Assembly (NCBI GenBank): GCA_047600605.1
Contig: JASGKK010000001.1
Coordinates: forward strand, 1,674,001-1,738,000
Origin: CAYMZZ01 sp047600605
GTDB lineage: Bacteria; Bacteroidota; Bacteroidia; Chitinophagales; Chitinophagaceae
Reading direction: 5' to 3'
Length of the DNA stretch: 64,000 nt
Part shown: positions 38,282-47,529 of the stretch, piece after piece
Numbering within the stretch: the first letter of the stretch is position 1
Layout of the letters: the number at the start of each line of letters is the position of its first letter
The notes under the pieces: generated by a model
What the model saw: only the letters and a program-made list of their open reading frames with translations
Databases searched by the model: none
Told to the model about the DNA's origin: nothing
Program-made: the position numbers and the translations under genes

Positions 38282-38781
38282 CAAAGGTAAGTGTCTTTTT
38301 ATTTCTACCAAATTTTTCTTCCAATTTTTTTAGAAATTTTCAGAAGCTTTTGGTTTGAAAATCAATTTGTTTTGTGAAGAACTGACCCCGTTTTTTCGGA
38401 GCGGATTGCAAAGGTAAGCCTTTGTCAATTACTGGCAAATTTTTCTTTCACTTTTTCTCTCTTTTTTTACCAGCTTTCAGTTTCACAACCTTCAGAGAAC
38501 TAACCCGTTTTGAAGCGGGTTGCAAAGGTAGGTGATTACTAATTACTGGCAAATTTTTTCGTCACTTTTTTTTCAGTTTTTTATTTGCTTTCAGCATCAC
38601 AACTATCAGAGAACTAGTCCGTTATGAACGGGTTGCAAAGGTAGGGGTTTGCTGATTACTGACAAATTTTTTCTGAAACTTTTTCATCTTTTTTTGTCTG
38701 CCTTCAGTATCACAACTTTCAGAGAACTAACCCGTTTTGTGTGCGGGGGTGCAAAGATAGGGGTGAATTGGTTCCTGCCAA
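38282..38781 (-). promoter_or_regulatory. Five tandem rRNA promoters
   Basis: On the minus strand each has a TTG -33 element, exactly 19 bases, then a -7 box. The -7 boxes are TACCTTTG at 38289-38282, 38416-38409, 38530-38523 and 38643-38636, and TATCTTTG at 38759-38752; the TTGs are at 38311, 38438, 38552, 38665 and 38781. They are 113-127 bases apart. Each -7 box is followed by CA and, in the four distal units, a short stem (AACCCG/CGGGTT type); units 3-5 also share AGTTCTCTGA, a possible boxA-like signal. This arrangement fits a strongly expressed rRNA operon. Confidence 0.85.
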
Positions 38782-38790
38782 ATCTTTTTT
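38340..38790. repeat. Tandem repeat of the rRNA promoter unit
   Basis: Units of about 115 bp repeat the promoter plus its initial transcribed region. The last three share TCACAAC..TCAGAGAACTA and the stem; the second is more diverged and the 16S-proximal unit most diverged. Confidence 0.8.
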
Positions 38791-38854
38791 GAAAGTATTT
38801 CATCCAATTCAACCAAACCCCGCGCCAGATAAGGATTACAAGCCTCAAAAAATT

Positions 38855-39607
38855 TTACTCCCCTCCCCCTAATGGATAGGAAAATACGACCCGCTCCAAA
38901 AACAATCCATGCGCAGGAACTGCAAAACTAGCTGTAGTACAATCTTTTGCCTCAATTATTGCCCGAAAACCCGCTAGATCCAGCTTTCCCCTTCCCACCT
39001 GCAGCATGGTCGCCGTCAACGCCCTTACCATACCTCGCAGAAACCGGTTAGCCACTACATGATATACCAGGCAGCCCTCCTCCTCTATCCATTCTGATAC
39101 TTCTATCTTACACAGAAAGGTTTTAACCTGCGTATTACGTTTCGAAAAACTGGTAAAGTCGGTATACTCCATCAGCACACGCGCCGCCTCCTGCAAAGCC
39201 TGCCTGTCTATCCTGTACGGAAAGAAATAAGCCCTGTCTGCCAGAAACGGATTCTTCTGTGCATATATAAAGTACTTATACTCCCGTACCACTGCGTCAA
39301 ACCGGGCATGAGCTTCGGGTGGTACTTTATAAAGACCACGAACAACGATATCAGCCGGCAGGATCGCATTCACCTTATATATAAACTGTGGATGTAGCCC
39401 CTCCTCTGTATCAAAATGGAAAAAGTTCTGCCGGGCATGCACCCCCGCATCGGTACGGGATGAACCGGTGAGCCTTATCTCACGCCGTTCCAGTACCCCC
39501 AGGGCACGTTCCACTTCCGACTGCACGGTAATGGCATTTTCCTGTGTCTGAAAACCGCTATAAGCCGTGCCTTTATACGACACTTCTAAAAAATACCTTG
39601 CCATCAA
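38855..39607 (-). CDS. truA: tRNA pseudouridine(38-40) synthase
   Basis: A 250-residue TruA that makes pseudouridine at positions 38-40 of the tRNA anticodon arm. The catalytic Asp is D53 in SSRTDAGVHARQ; other family text is YSGFQTQ, YKYFIYA and RFLRGMVRALT. Length is typical. M2 (39604) is an alternative start. Confidence 0.95.
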   Translation of the reverse strand: MMARYFLEVSYKGTAYSGFQTQENAITVQSEVERALGVLERREIRLTGSSRTDAGVHARQNFFHFDTEEGLHPQFIYKVNAILPADIVVRGLYKVPPEAHARFDAVVREYKYFIYAQKNPFLADRAYFFPYRIDRQALQEAARVLMEYTDFTSFSKRNTQVKTFLCKIEVSEWIEEEGCLVYHVVANRFLRGMVRALTATMLQVGRGKLDLAGFRAIIEAKDCTTASFAVPAHGLFLERVVFSYPLGGGE

Positions 39608-39656
39608 AATCGTTGATTAAATAAAAATGGGGGGCGGCCATACCCATACTCCGGCA

Positions 39657-41009
39657 TTAGCCACCCAACAGGGCCTGAAAACGACGGTTATAATATTCAT
39701 TCTTCAGCTCCGATCCGAGACTTTCAAAAGCAGCCGGGTCTGCAACCCGGGGATAAGCAGCCTCATAAAACTGGAAACGGGCGGCATCGTTCAGAAACAA
39801 CACCCCCAGATTGCGGATATGCTTTACTGTATAACACTTTGTCTTAAATGCCTTGCGGGCCTCCGCAATCATGGCATCATCTGCCTTCTGCGCTGCCATC
39901 TTCTTACGCAACTGCATAAAATCATTTTCGCTGGCAACAGCAGTACAACTGCCCTGCTTCTGTGTTTTTACACTATCCGTCCCTCCCTGTGAGGAGATGT
40001 CTTCCAGAAACCGCCGGTCGCCGGGTTTATCTTCTGAACGAAGCAGATTGCGCTGATTGGGAATCAGGATGCGGATAGTATCAATATGACCATCGGCATA
40101 CTGATCGGTATACACGAGTCCAAATCCTTCTGAAGTACTGCTCTCCGAGCGGCGGGTAATCTGCGAACGGGGCAACGGCAGCGGATCCTTAATTGCAGAC
40201 AGTTCCGCTACTTCTTTCTTTTCTGCCAGCACTTTATCGGTTGCCGGAATTGTAATGGCCGTGTCCTGCTTTAGCAATGCCGGAGGCTCCGGTTCCTCTG
40301 TGCGAATGACAACAGAAGTCTTTTCGGCAAGAATAGTATCTTTCTCAGATGTGGCAATTCCACTATTCGTTTTCCTGTCAACCAGTAATGTATCCCGCGT
40401 CACCACAACAGTTTCGCTGGCATATCCTGTATCTTTTATTGCCGGCAAAGATTGTTTTTCCGGCTCTGCAATTATCTTTTCTGCTGGTTTGGCAATGGTC
40501 GCTGCTGAATCAACCACGGGTTTCTTTACAGGCTTCCGGCGGGGCTCTTCTTTTACCGGCACCTGCCTCATCTCACGAAGGCTGGGATCATTGGCCGCTT
40601 TTGCCAAAACATCGGTAAAAGCCGAAACGTTTGGATTGCTAACCGGCTTTGGTTTTTGCTCTTCCACGAGCTTTTCGGCCTGGGTCACAGCCAGGGTTTG
40701 CAGGTCAAACAAGCCCCATCCGCTATTCTCAAACTGCTTAAGGAGGAAACCATGGTCACGACCGGCTATGTTTATACTAAACCGCTGCTCGGACACTTTA
40801 CCATTGGGAAAGCCGATACTGAAGTTATATAGGCTATCTCTTAACCGGGGAAGGATGAGGTAGCCATTGCTGGAAGAAGCGTAGTTACGCTCCTGCAGCC
40901 TGACAAAGAAGGGCTGCTCCGCATCGGCCTGGATATAGACAAAGTAATCCTTTTGCGCGGCAGCCGGCAATGTAAACAAAACAAACAGAAGGGCTATCAA
41001 TCGGTTCAT
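39657..41009 (-). CDS. Secreted DUF4476 protein
   Basis: A 450-residue protein with a signal peptide (about 1-18), an N-terminal beta domain (KDYFVYIQADAEQPFFVRLQ, about 20-110), a long low-complexity linker rich in Lys/Glu/Pro/Thr (about 115-310), and a C-terminal helical DUF4476 domain (about 355-445: CTAVASENDFMQLRKKMAAQ...RFQFYEAAYPRV). DUF4476 is widespread in Bacteroidota with no known activity. It is transcribed divergently from the M1 peptidase gene. Confidence 0.85.
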   Translation of the reverse strand: MNRLIALLFVLFTLPAAAQKDYFVYIQADAEQPFFVRLQERNYASSSNGYLILPRLRDSLYNFSIGFPNGKVSEQRFSINIAGRDHGFLLKQFENSGWGLFDLQTLAVTQAEKLVEEQKPKPVSNPNVSAFTDVLAKAANDPSLREMRQVPVKEEPRRKPVKKPVVDSAATIAKPAEKIIAEPEKQSLPAIKDTGYASETVVVTRDTLLVDRKTNSGIATSEKDTILAEKTSVVIRTEEPEPPALLKQDTAITIPATDKVLAEKKEVAELSAIKDPLPLPRSQITRRSESSTSEGFGLVYTDQYADGHIDTIRILIPNQRNLLRSEDKPGDRRFLEDISSQGGTDSVKTQKQGSCTAVASENDFMQLRKKMAAQKADDAMIAEARKAFKTKCYTVKHIRNLGVLFLNDAARFQFYEAAYPRVADPAAFESLGSELKNEYYNRRFQALLGG

Positions 41010-41113
41010 TGGCTGATGTTGGCTGGTTCAAAAATAACTGAAATAACGCTACAATGACTTGTTAAAAGCCGCGCCATTCATACATTTTCATGAACTTAGC
41101 TAGGTGCATATCC

Positions 41114-41121
41114 TACATTTG
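41114..41121 (+). promoter_or_regulatory. -7 box for the M1 peptidase gene
   Basis: TACATTTG fits TAnnTTTG and lies 18 bases before the ATG. No good TTG was found upstream. Confidence 0.4.
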
Positions 41122-41139
41122 CTGACTTAAATTCTGAAT

Positions 41140-43665
41140 ATGAAGAAGATTTTCTTAAGCCTGTTCGGCCTCGGTCTGCTGACAGGCAGCCTGCTGGCCC
41201 AGGCCCCTGCAGAGAGCCAGGATACTTCCTGGAAAAAAGAGTACCGGGCCACAGCCACCCGCATCAACGACTTGGTGCATACAAAACTGGAAGTGAAACC
41301 GGATTTCAGCAAATCGTGGCTCTATGGTAAAGCCTGGATCACCTTACAACCTCATTTTTACACGACCGATTCCCTTACACTCGATGCCAAGGGCATGGAA
41401 CTGAAAAAAGTGGCACTGGTAAAAGGTACCCAGCAGCAGGTGCTGCCATTTACGTATAACGACTGGCAGATACGTATCAAACTGGACAAATCTTATAAAG
41501 CAGGCGAGAAATACACCATCTTCATTGATTATATCGCCAAACCTGATGAGTTTGAAAAAAGATATGCCAACGACCAGATGCTGGGTATCAAAGGCATGTA
41601 CTTTATCAATCCCAAAGGCGAAGACAAGAAAAAGCCCACACAGATCTGGACACAGGGCGAAACAGAGTCAAGTTCGGCCTGGTTCCCCACGATCGATAAA
41701 ACAGCTCAGAAAACCACAGAAGAATTATCTGTCACTGTCGACAACAAGTACGTGACCCTCTCCAACGGTAAACTCATGTCGCAAAAGAAGAATACAGACG
41801 GCACCCGTACCGATTACTGGAAAATGGATCTGCCGCATTCTCCCTATCTCTTCTTCCTGGGTGTAGGCGAATATGCCGTTATCAAAGACAGCTGGCGCGG
41901 CAAAGAAGTAAACTACTACGTAGAGAAAGAATATGCCGGTGTAGCAAAAAAGATCTTTGGCAATACCCCGGAAATGATGACCTATTTCTCCAAAATCACC
42001 GGCGTTGATTTTCCCTGGGTCAAATATTCACAGATCACTGGCCGTGATTATGTAGCCGGTGCTATGGAAAATACCACCGCTACCATACACCAGGAAACTG
42101 CCCAGCAGGACGCACGCGAACTGGTCGATGATAATATATGGGAAGGCACGATTGCACATGAGCTGTTTCACCAATGGTTTGGCGATTATGTGACAGCCGA
42201 AAGCTGGAGCAATCTCACCCTCAATGAGTCGTTTGCCGACTACAGCCAGACACTCTGGGCTGAACATAAATACGGCAAAGATGCCGGCGACGCCGAAAAC
42301 TACCAGGGTCTGCAGGGCTACCTCATGAGTGGCAGCCAGAATAAAGACCTCGTACGTTTCTATTATAAAGACCGCGAAGACATGTTTGACGCTGTAAGCT
42401 ATCAGAAAGGCGGTCGAATCCTGCATATGCTGCGCAACTTTGTGGGCGATGATGCATTTTTCAAAGCCATGAATGTATACCTGACCACTTACCGCTTCAA
42501 GTCTGCTGAAGCACACCAATGGCGTATCGCCCTGGAAGATGTGACAGGCCGCGACCTCAACTGGTTCTTTAATCAATGGTATTTTGATCATGGCAATCCT
42601 TCTGTTGACATCGACTATGTATATGATGATGTGGCGGGAAAAGTAAAAGTGATCATCCGCCAGACACAGAAATCAGGAAAACTGTTTACACTCCCGGTCA
42701 ATATAGATGTATATGAAGGCAGCAAAAAAACGCGCTATGCTGTGTGGGCAAAAAATGCTACCGACACCTTCACCCTTAACTATAGCAAACATCCTGACCT
42801 GGTGAATGTGGATGGAGACAAGATTCTTTTGTGGCAAAAGAAGGACAATAAGAACCTCGACAACTATATTCACCAGTATACGTTTGCCGGTAACTATATG
42901 GATCGCCGTGAGGCAATTGAATTTGCTGCACGCAACCAGGGTGATGCCAAAGCAGCCGAGCTGATGCGTAAAGCCTGCAATGATCCGTTTGCTGAACTCC
43001 GCAGACTGGCCATCAACCGCCTCGATATCAAAAAGGATGCGCTCAAAACAGCTGCCGAGCCAATACTGGCCAAACTGGCTACCAGCGATCCTTCTTCGCT
43101 GGTACGGGCCTCTGCCATTGACCAGTTGCGCGATTATAAGAAAAATGAATATACCGACCTGTTTCGTAAAGCTACCCGCGACTCTTCGTACAATGTTGCC
43201 GGCGCCGCATTAAACGCGCTTGGTGATGTAGACGAGGCGGGTGCGCTGAATATTGCACGTGAACTGAATAAACAACCCAGCAAAGGAGCGCTCAAGTCGG
43301 CCATCCTCTCCCAAATCATCAAAACCGGCGATGAAAGCCTGGCCGACCAGGTAATAGGTGAATTTGCCGCTATGCCTGTAGCCCAGTCCAAGTTTGACGC
43401 CATTGGCAATGTGGCCGACTACCTGAGCATTATTAAAAACACAGAAAAATTCAAATGGGGTGTGGATGAGATCATCAAATTCCGTGATGCCATACCGGAA
43501 GCATACCGTTCACAGACCGATATGTTTATCAATGGCCAGCTGTTGCAGGGCATCCTGCGCAGCAAGAATGATGCGTTGAAAGCCGACCCCAACAATTCCA
43601 ATATTCAGCAGCAGATCGACTACCTGAAATCGAAACTGCCGGAAGCAATGAGGAAAGGATTTTGA
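41140..43665 (+). CDS. Secreted M1 family metallopeptidase (aminopeptidase)
   Basis: An 841-residue protein with a signal peptide (MKKIFLSLFGLGLLTGSLLAQ). The N-terminal beta domain is followed by the M1 exopeptidase motif GAMENTTA and the zinc site H340-E-L-F-H344 with the downstream Glu in TLNESFADY. The last 250 residues contain HEAT-like repeats (AAELMRKACNDPFAELRRLAINRL...). It removes N-terminal residues from peptides in the periplasm or outside. Terminated by a strong hairpin. Confidence 0.93.
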   Translation: MKKIFLSLFGLGLLTGSLLAQAPAESQDTSWKKEYRATATRINDLVHTKLEVKPDFSKSWLYGKAWITLQPHFYTTDSLTLDAKGMELKKVALVKGTQQQVLPFTYNDWQIRIKLDKSYKAGEKYTIFIDYIAKPDEFEKRYANDQMLGIKGMYFINPKGEDKKKPTQIWTQGETESSSAWFPTIDKTAQKTTEELSVTVDNKYVTLSNGKLMSQKKNTDGTRTDYWKMDLPHSPYLFFLGVGEYAVIKDSWRGKEVNYYVEKEYAGVAKKIFGNTPEMMTYFSKITGVDFPWVKYSQITGRDYVAGAMENTTATIHQETAQQDARELVDDNIWEGTIAHELFHQWFGDYVTAESWSNLTLNESFADYSQTLWAEHKYGKDAGDAENYQGLQGYLMSGSQNKDLVRFYYKDREDMFDAVSYQKGGRILHMLRNFVGDDAFFKAMNVYLTTYRFKSAEAHQWRIALEDVTGRDLNWFFNQWYFDHGNPSVDIDYVYDDVAGKVKVIIRQTQKSGKLFTLPVNIDVYEGSKKTRYAVWAKNATDTFTLNYSKHPDLVNVDGDKILLWQKKDNKNLDNYIHQYTFAGNYMDRREAIEFAARNQGDAKAAELMRKACNDPFAELRRLAINRLDIKKDALKTAAEPILAKLATSDPSSLVRASAIDQLRDYKKNEYTDLFRKATRDSSYNVAGAALNALGDVDEAGALNIARELNKQPSKGALKSAILSQIIKTGDESLADQVIGEFAAMPVAQSKFDAIGNVADYLSIIKNTEKFKWGVDEIIKFRDAIPEAYRSQTDMFINGQLLQGILRSKNDALKADPNNSNIQQQIDYLKSKLPEAMRKGF

Positions 43666-43800
43666 TTTGATTTGAAGATTTGAGGATTTGAAGATTATCA
43701 GATAACAAAAGGGAGTAATCAGTTTGATTACTCCCTTTTGTATTGAATATGCCGATTAAATCTCTATCTCATCTTCAAATTTTCAAATCCTCAAATCAAT
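43666..43800. repeat. Inverted repeat of GATTTGAAGATTTGAG type around a terminator
   Basis: Bases 43666-43695 are complementary to 43771-43800 at 26 of 30 positions. A perfect terminator stem lies between them, so the whole gap between two convergent genes can fold as one hairpin. Confidence 0.85.
43705..43741. terminator. Bidirectional terminator
   Basis: A perfect 17-bp stem (43705-43721 with 43725-43741), 3-base loop, A-run before and T-run after. It separates the plus-strand M1 gene from the convergent TPM gene. Confidence 0.92.
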
Positions 43801-43803
43801 CTC

Positions 43804-44598
43804 TTACCATTTCCCGCCTGCGCCACCTCCACCGAAGCCGCCGCCGCCGAAACCGCCGAAGCCACCTCCGCCTCCGCCGCCTGACCAGCCACCGCCTCCG
43901 CCACCACCAAATCCACCTCCTATCCAGCCGCCGGTCCAGCCTCTGTAACCACGGCGCGACATATACCCGCCGCCGCCGCTGGCGCCACCGCCGCTAAAGA
44001 TGGCAATCAATACGACCACGATAATGATGATCAAAAGTGGACTCATTCCTTTGCCTTTACGGCTGCCATAACCTGCAGGAGCTTTATATCTGCCTTCTGC
44101 AGCTTTCATAATAGCATCCACGGCCTGGTCGAGCCCACGGTAATAATTGCCCGCTTTAAAATCGGGAATCATTTCATTGTCTACAATGGAGCGGGCCAGC
44201 AGGTCGGTGATACGCCCTTCGAGACCGTAGCCGGATGCGATAAATGCATCGCGGTTGCCATCGCCACCACCTGTTGACACAAGCAGTACTATTCCGTTAT
44301 CAAAATTCTTATTTCCTACTCCCCATTTGCGTCCCAGTGCCGTGGCATAATCACCCGCACTGTAGCCTTTGAGATCATCTACTACTACGATAGCGATCTG
44401 GTTGGAAGTGCTGTCATCATATGCTATCAGTTTCGCCTCCAGGGCAGAAGTCTGCTCTGCAGTGAGAAACCCGGGAACAAATACATTGACAAGGCGTGGC
44501 GGATTGGGCTTTTCAGGAATCGCCTTTTCAATCTGTGCAAAGCCGCCCAGACTGATGAGGAGAAACCATATCAGTAAAAATTTTTTCATGAAAATCAT
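43804..44598 (-). CDS. TPM domain membrane protein with Gly-rich tail
   Basis: A 264-residue protein: signal/anchor (about 1-21), TPM domain (about 35-165, AEQTSALEAKLIAYDDSTSNQIAIVVVDDL...NGIVLLVSTGG), a membrane segment (about 182-197) and a Gly/Ser/Trp-rich tail. TPM proteins are found in photosystem repair and membrane stress loci, commonly beside LemA genes, as here. It overlaps the preceding TPM gene by ATGA, so the two are translationally coupled. M4 (44589) is an alternative start. Confidence 0.9.
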   Translation of the reverse strand: MIFMKKFLLIWFLLISLGGFAQIEKAIPEKPNPPRLVNVFVPGFLTAEQTSALEAKLIAYDDSTSNQIAIVVVDDLKGYSAGDYATALGRKWGVGNKNFDNGIVLLVSTGGGDGNRDAFIASGYGLEGRITDLLARSIVDNEMIPDFKAGNYYRGLDQAVDAIMKAAEGRYKAPAGYGSRKGKGMSPLLIIIIVVVLIAIFSGGGASGGGGYMSRRGYRGWTGGWIGGGFGGGGGGGWSGGGGGGGFGGFGGGGFGGGGAGGKW

Positions 44599-45050
44599 TT
44601 TCCGAAAACTATATCATCGGGTAATTCATTCTTATCGGTATCGCGATTGTAAGGGAAATGCTGATGCAGGGCCTGCCCGATATCTTCGATACAGGCGGCA
44701 ATGCCCTGAGCTACATTATCCTTATTGAAGATCTCCATCATCTTCGCAATTTCTGCATTCCAGAAATCGGTGCCCACACGCTCATGAATACCTTTATCGC
44801 CGAATACGGCCATCTGATGATCTTCGATAGCCACATAGACAAGCACCGCATTACGATCCTCTGTTTCATCCATTTCCAACCGGAAAAACACTTCGGCGGC
44901 ACGGTCAATGGCATCCATAAAACGGCAACGGCTTTCTATAAAGACCCTTACCTCACCACTTGTACGCGTTTCTGCTTCCCTGATTGCATTCAGGATAAGC
45001 GCCTGTTCAGCTTCGCTGAAAAATTTTCTTTTGCGGAAAAAGGAAAACAC
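44595..45050 (-). CDS. TPM domain protein, short
   Basis: A 151-residue second TPM-domain protein without a signal peptide or membrane helix (SEAEQALILNAIREAETRTSGEVRVFIESRC...AVLVYVAIEDHQMAVFGDKGIH). It lies between the second LemA and the larger TPM gene and shares a 4-base overlap with the latter. Function unknown; the pairing LemA-TPM-TPM is typical of Bacteroidota. Confidence 0.88.
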   Translation of the reverse strand: MFSFFRKRKFFSEAEQALILNAIREAETRTSGEVRVFIESRCRFMDAIDRAAEVFFRLEMDETEDRNAVLVYVAIEDHQMAVFGDKGIHERVGTDFWNAEIAKMMEIFNKDNVAQGIAACIEDIGQALHQHFPYNRDTDKNELPDDIVFGK

Positions 45051-45059
45051 TGGCTTTAT

Positions 45060-45648
45060 TTAAAATTTTATTTCAACGGCTTTCTCCGATCCGGCATCGG
45101 CCGTAAAACCTTCTTTTACTTTAAATCCAAATAAGCGGGCCACCAAACCGGTAGCGCTGCTGCGAACAGAGACATTGTATTCCGCTACAGCGGCATTAAA
45201 GTCCTGGCGGGCCACTTTAATACGGCGCTCGGTACCTTCCAGTTGTGTCTGCAAACCCGAGTAAGCAGCCGTGCCCTTCAAGGCAGGATACCTTTCTATC
45301 ACAACGATCAACCGGTTGACGGATGCCGCCAGTGAATCCTGCAACCTTGTCTGACCTGCATAATTCTCTCCGTTGACAGTAGTCGTTTGCAAGCCACTAA
45401 GCGCTTTGGCACGGGCTGTAGCTATATCTTCAAGTGTGCTCTGTTCAAAGTCAGACACTCCTTTTACTACATTCACCAGATTGGGGATCAGGTCGAAGCC
45501 GGCGCTGATAGGTACTTTGCACTTCTGCCCATTGCTGATTGACACGCTCTTCTTTCTTCACCAACCCGTTGTAGGCGACAATTATATAGATCAGCAGGAG
45601 TACTATGACTCCTGCTATGATCAGGTAAACTGATTTCTTTGATCGCAT
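45060..45648 (-). pseudogene. Frameshifted LemA family gene
   Basis: The N-terminal part reads in one frame from 45648 (MRSKKSVYLIIAGVIVLLLI, YNGLVKKEERVNQQWAEVQSTYQRR) and the rest in another (DLIPNLVNVVKGVSDFEQS...GFKVKEGFTADAG) down to 45060. LemA normally continues QRRADLIPNLVN; here four bases stand where three are expected (45495-45498), a one-base insertion. Joined, the two give a normal LemA of about 195 residues, parallel to the intact copy upstream. It may be a real pseudogene or a sequence error; there is no slippery site that would suggest programmed frameshifting. Confidence 0.8.
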
Positions 45649-45657
45649 GCTACTGGA

Positions 45658-46251
45658 TTAAAACTGAACCTTGGGAGCTTTTTCGGCACCTTCATCGGCC
45701 TTGAAGCCTTCTTTGGCTTTGAATCCAAACATGCCTGAAAGAAGATTCATGGGGAAAGAACGCACTTTTGTATTATACGTATTGATCGTTTCATTAAAGC
45801 TACGACGCGTATTGCGGATATCGTTTTCGATTCCTTCCAGTTGGTCCTGCAACTGCTTGAAGTTCTGAGTAGCTTTCAGGTCAGGATAATTCTCTACGAC
45901 AGCCAGCAGACGACTGAGCGCTCCTGACATTTGCCCCTGTGCTGCCTGAAATTTAGCCATATTCTCCGGAGTCAGCTGATCGGCCGTAAGGTTGATCGAA
46001 GTGGCTTTTGCACGTGCTTCTACCAGTTGGGTCAACGTTTCTTTTTCAAAATTGGCAGCGCCTTTTACTGTACTCACCAGGTTGTCTACCAGGTCGGCCC
46101 GCTTCTGATATTCTGTATTAACGTTGTTCCAGGCCTGCTTTACAGTTTCATCCTGTTTTACGAGGCCATTGTAACCAGAACAGCCCCAAACGCCAAAGAT
46201 GAGCAGTATGGCAACAACAACTAGAATTCCGAGATTTTTGACTCCTTTCAT
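45658..46251 (-). CDS. LemA family protein
   Basis: A 197-residue LemA with one N-terminal membrane segment (about 7-24), then a long helical domain starting at the conserved YNGLVKQDETVKQAWNNVNTEYQKRADLVDNLVSTVKG. Coiled-coil helices dominate the rest. First gene of the LemA-LemA'-TPM-TPM operon, intact, with the damaged paralogue 9 bases downstream. A Cys after the membrane segment (VWGCSGYNG) may make it a lipoprotein. Confidence 0.92.
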   Translation of the reverse strand: MKGVKNLGILVVVAILLIFGVWGCSGYNGLVKQDETVKQAWNNVNTEYQKRADLVDNLVSTVKGAANFEKETLTQLVEARAKATSINLTADQLTPENMAKFQAAQGQMSGALSRLLAVVENYPDLKATQNFKQLQDQLEGIENDIRNTRRSFNETINTYNTKVRSFPMNLLSGMFGFKAKEGFKADEGAEKAPKVQF

Positions 46252-46394
46252 GGTGTAGTGTTTTTGATAAAATTAAAATTACCGTTTTTCGTAGTTCATC
46301 CCGGTTATTTTTCGGTATATCAAGTACAGTTGTCGGTAAACGCACAAAAATGTACCTCTGCGGCATGATTTTGGAGCCCGCTTTTATACAACTG

Positions 46395-47519
46395 ATGCCT
46401 ATGCAAAGCGCTGTCAAAACCCTGGGATTTCTCTTCTGTATTTCCCTGTTAACCGGTGTATACTGCAGCAAATCGGGTAACAATCCTGCCCCGGCAGGTG
46501 AGGTGCCTTTGCGTGACAGTGTGGTGGCAGATAATCTGCAGCATCCCTGGGAAATACTCTGGGGACCGGATGATCATATCTGGATGACAGAACGTGGCGG
46601 ACGTATCAGCCGGTTTGATCCGCAGACCGGCAATCGCAACATACTCATCACCATCAGCGATGTAGTGAGTAATGGCGAAGGCGGTTTACTGGGTATGGCG
46701 CTTCATCCTTCCTTTAGTTCCTCTCCTTATGTATATGTGATCTACAACTATATGAATGGCGGCAATTACCGCGAGAAGCTGGTACGATACACCTATAACA
46801 GCAGTGGTCAGACCCTGGGCAGTCCTGCCATTCTGCTCGATGATATTGCGGCTGCCAGTATTCATAATGGCAGCCGCCTGCTGGTGACGGGTGATAAACT
46901 ATTTATCAGCACAGGCGATGCCGCCAACACCAGCCTGGCGCAGACTACCAGTTCCCCCAACGGCAAAATCCTTCGCTTAAATCTTGATGGCAGTATACCG
47001 GCCGATAATCCGCAAGCGGGTAACCCCTACTGGTCATGGGGACACCGCAATCCGCAGGGACTCGTATACGCTAATGGCCGGCTGTACAGTTCTGAACATG
47101 GCCCCAGCAGTAATGACGAAATGAATATTATTGAAAAAGGGCGCAATTATGGCTGGCCCAATGTAGAAGGCTATTGTGATGAGAGCGGAGAGTCTTCTTT
47201 CTGCAGCAGCCAGCATGTAGCAGAACCAATACTGGCCTGGACACCCACGATTGCCACAGCAGGGCTTGATTATTATCAGCATGACCTGATACCGCAATGG
47301 AAAAATTCGCTGCTCCTGGCTACGTTAAAAAACCAGCGGCTGTACCAGTTGAAGTTAAATACTGCCGGAAATGCTATTGACAGCAGCGCAACTTATCTCA
47401 ATGGCAGCTATGGCCGTCTGCGCGACATCTGCATCTCACCTGCCGGAAAAGTATATGTGTGCAGCAGCAATGGAGGCAATAATGATGTGCTGGTAGAGAT
47501 CAGGCCTATTGTTAATTAA
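46395..47519 (+). CDS. PQQ-dependent sugar dehydrogenase (GSDH family) lipoprotein
   Basis: A 374-residue protein from M16 of a longer frame; this start gives a lipoprotein signal (LLTGVYCSKS). The six-bladed beta-propeller of soluble glucose/sorbosone dehydrogenases is recognisable: HPWEILWGPDDHIWMTERGGRI, GEGGLLGMALHPSF, GDAANTS, NGKILRLNLDG, WSWGHRNPQGLV and SEHGPSSNDEMNII. Such enzymes oxidise aldoses with PQQ in the periplasm. No PQQ synthesis genes are seen in the window. It is divergent from the LemA operon. Confidence 0.9.
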   Translation: MPMQSAVKTLGFLFCISLLTGVYCSKSGNNPAPAGEVPLRDSVVADNLQHPWEILWGPDDHIWMTERGGRISRFDPQTGNRNILITISDVVSNGEGGLLGMALHPSFSSSPYVYVIYNYMNGGNYREKLVRYTYNSSGQTLGSPAILLDDIAAASIHNGSRLLVTGDKLFISTGDAANTSLAQTTSSPNGKILRLNLDGSIPADNPQAGNPYWSWGHRNPQGLVYANGRLYSSEHGPSSNDEMNIIEKGRNYGWPNVEGYCDESGESSFCSSQHVAEPILAWTPTIATAGLDYYQHDLIPQWKNSLLLATLKNQRLYQLKLNTAGNAIDSSATYLNGSYGRLRDICISPAGKVYVCSSNGGNNDVLVEIRPIVN

Positions 47520-47529
47520 TAACAACTTA

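Noticed and set aside
40255..40863. 202-residue frame opposite the DUF4476 gene
   Set aside because: Ser/Phe-rich antisense of the low-complexity linker; no independent support.
41525..41755. Frameshifted duplicate within the M1 peptidase gene
   Set aside because: It is only an alternative frame of the intact 841-residue peptidase.
45451..45545. Programmed frameshift in the second lemA
   Set aside because: The join (CGGCTTCGAC on the coding strand) has no slippery heptamer or downstream structure, so mutation or sequence error is simpler.
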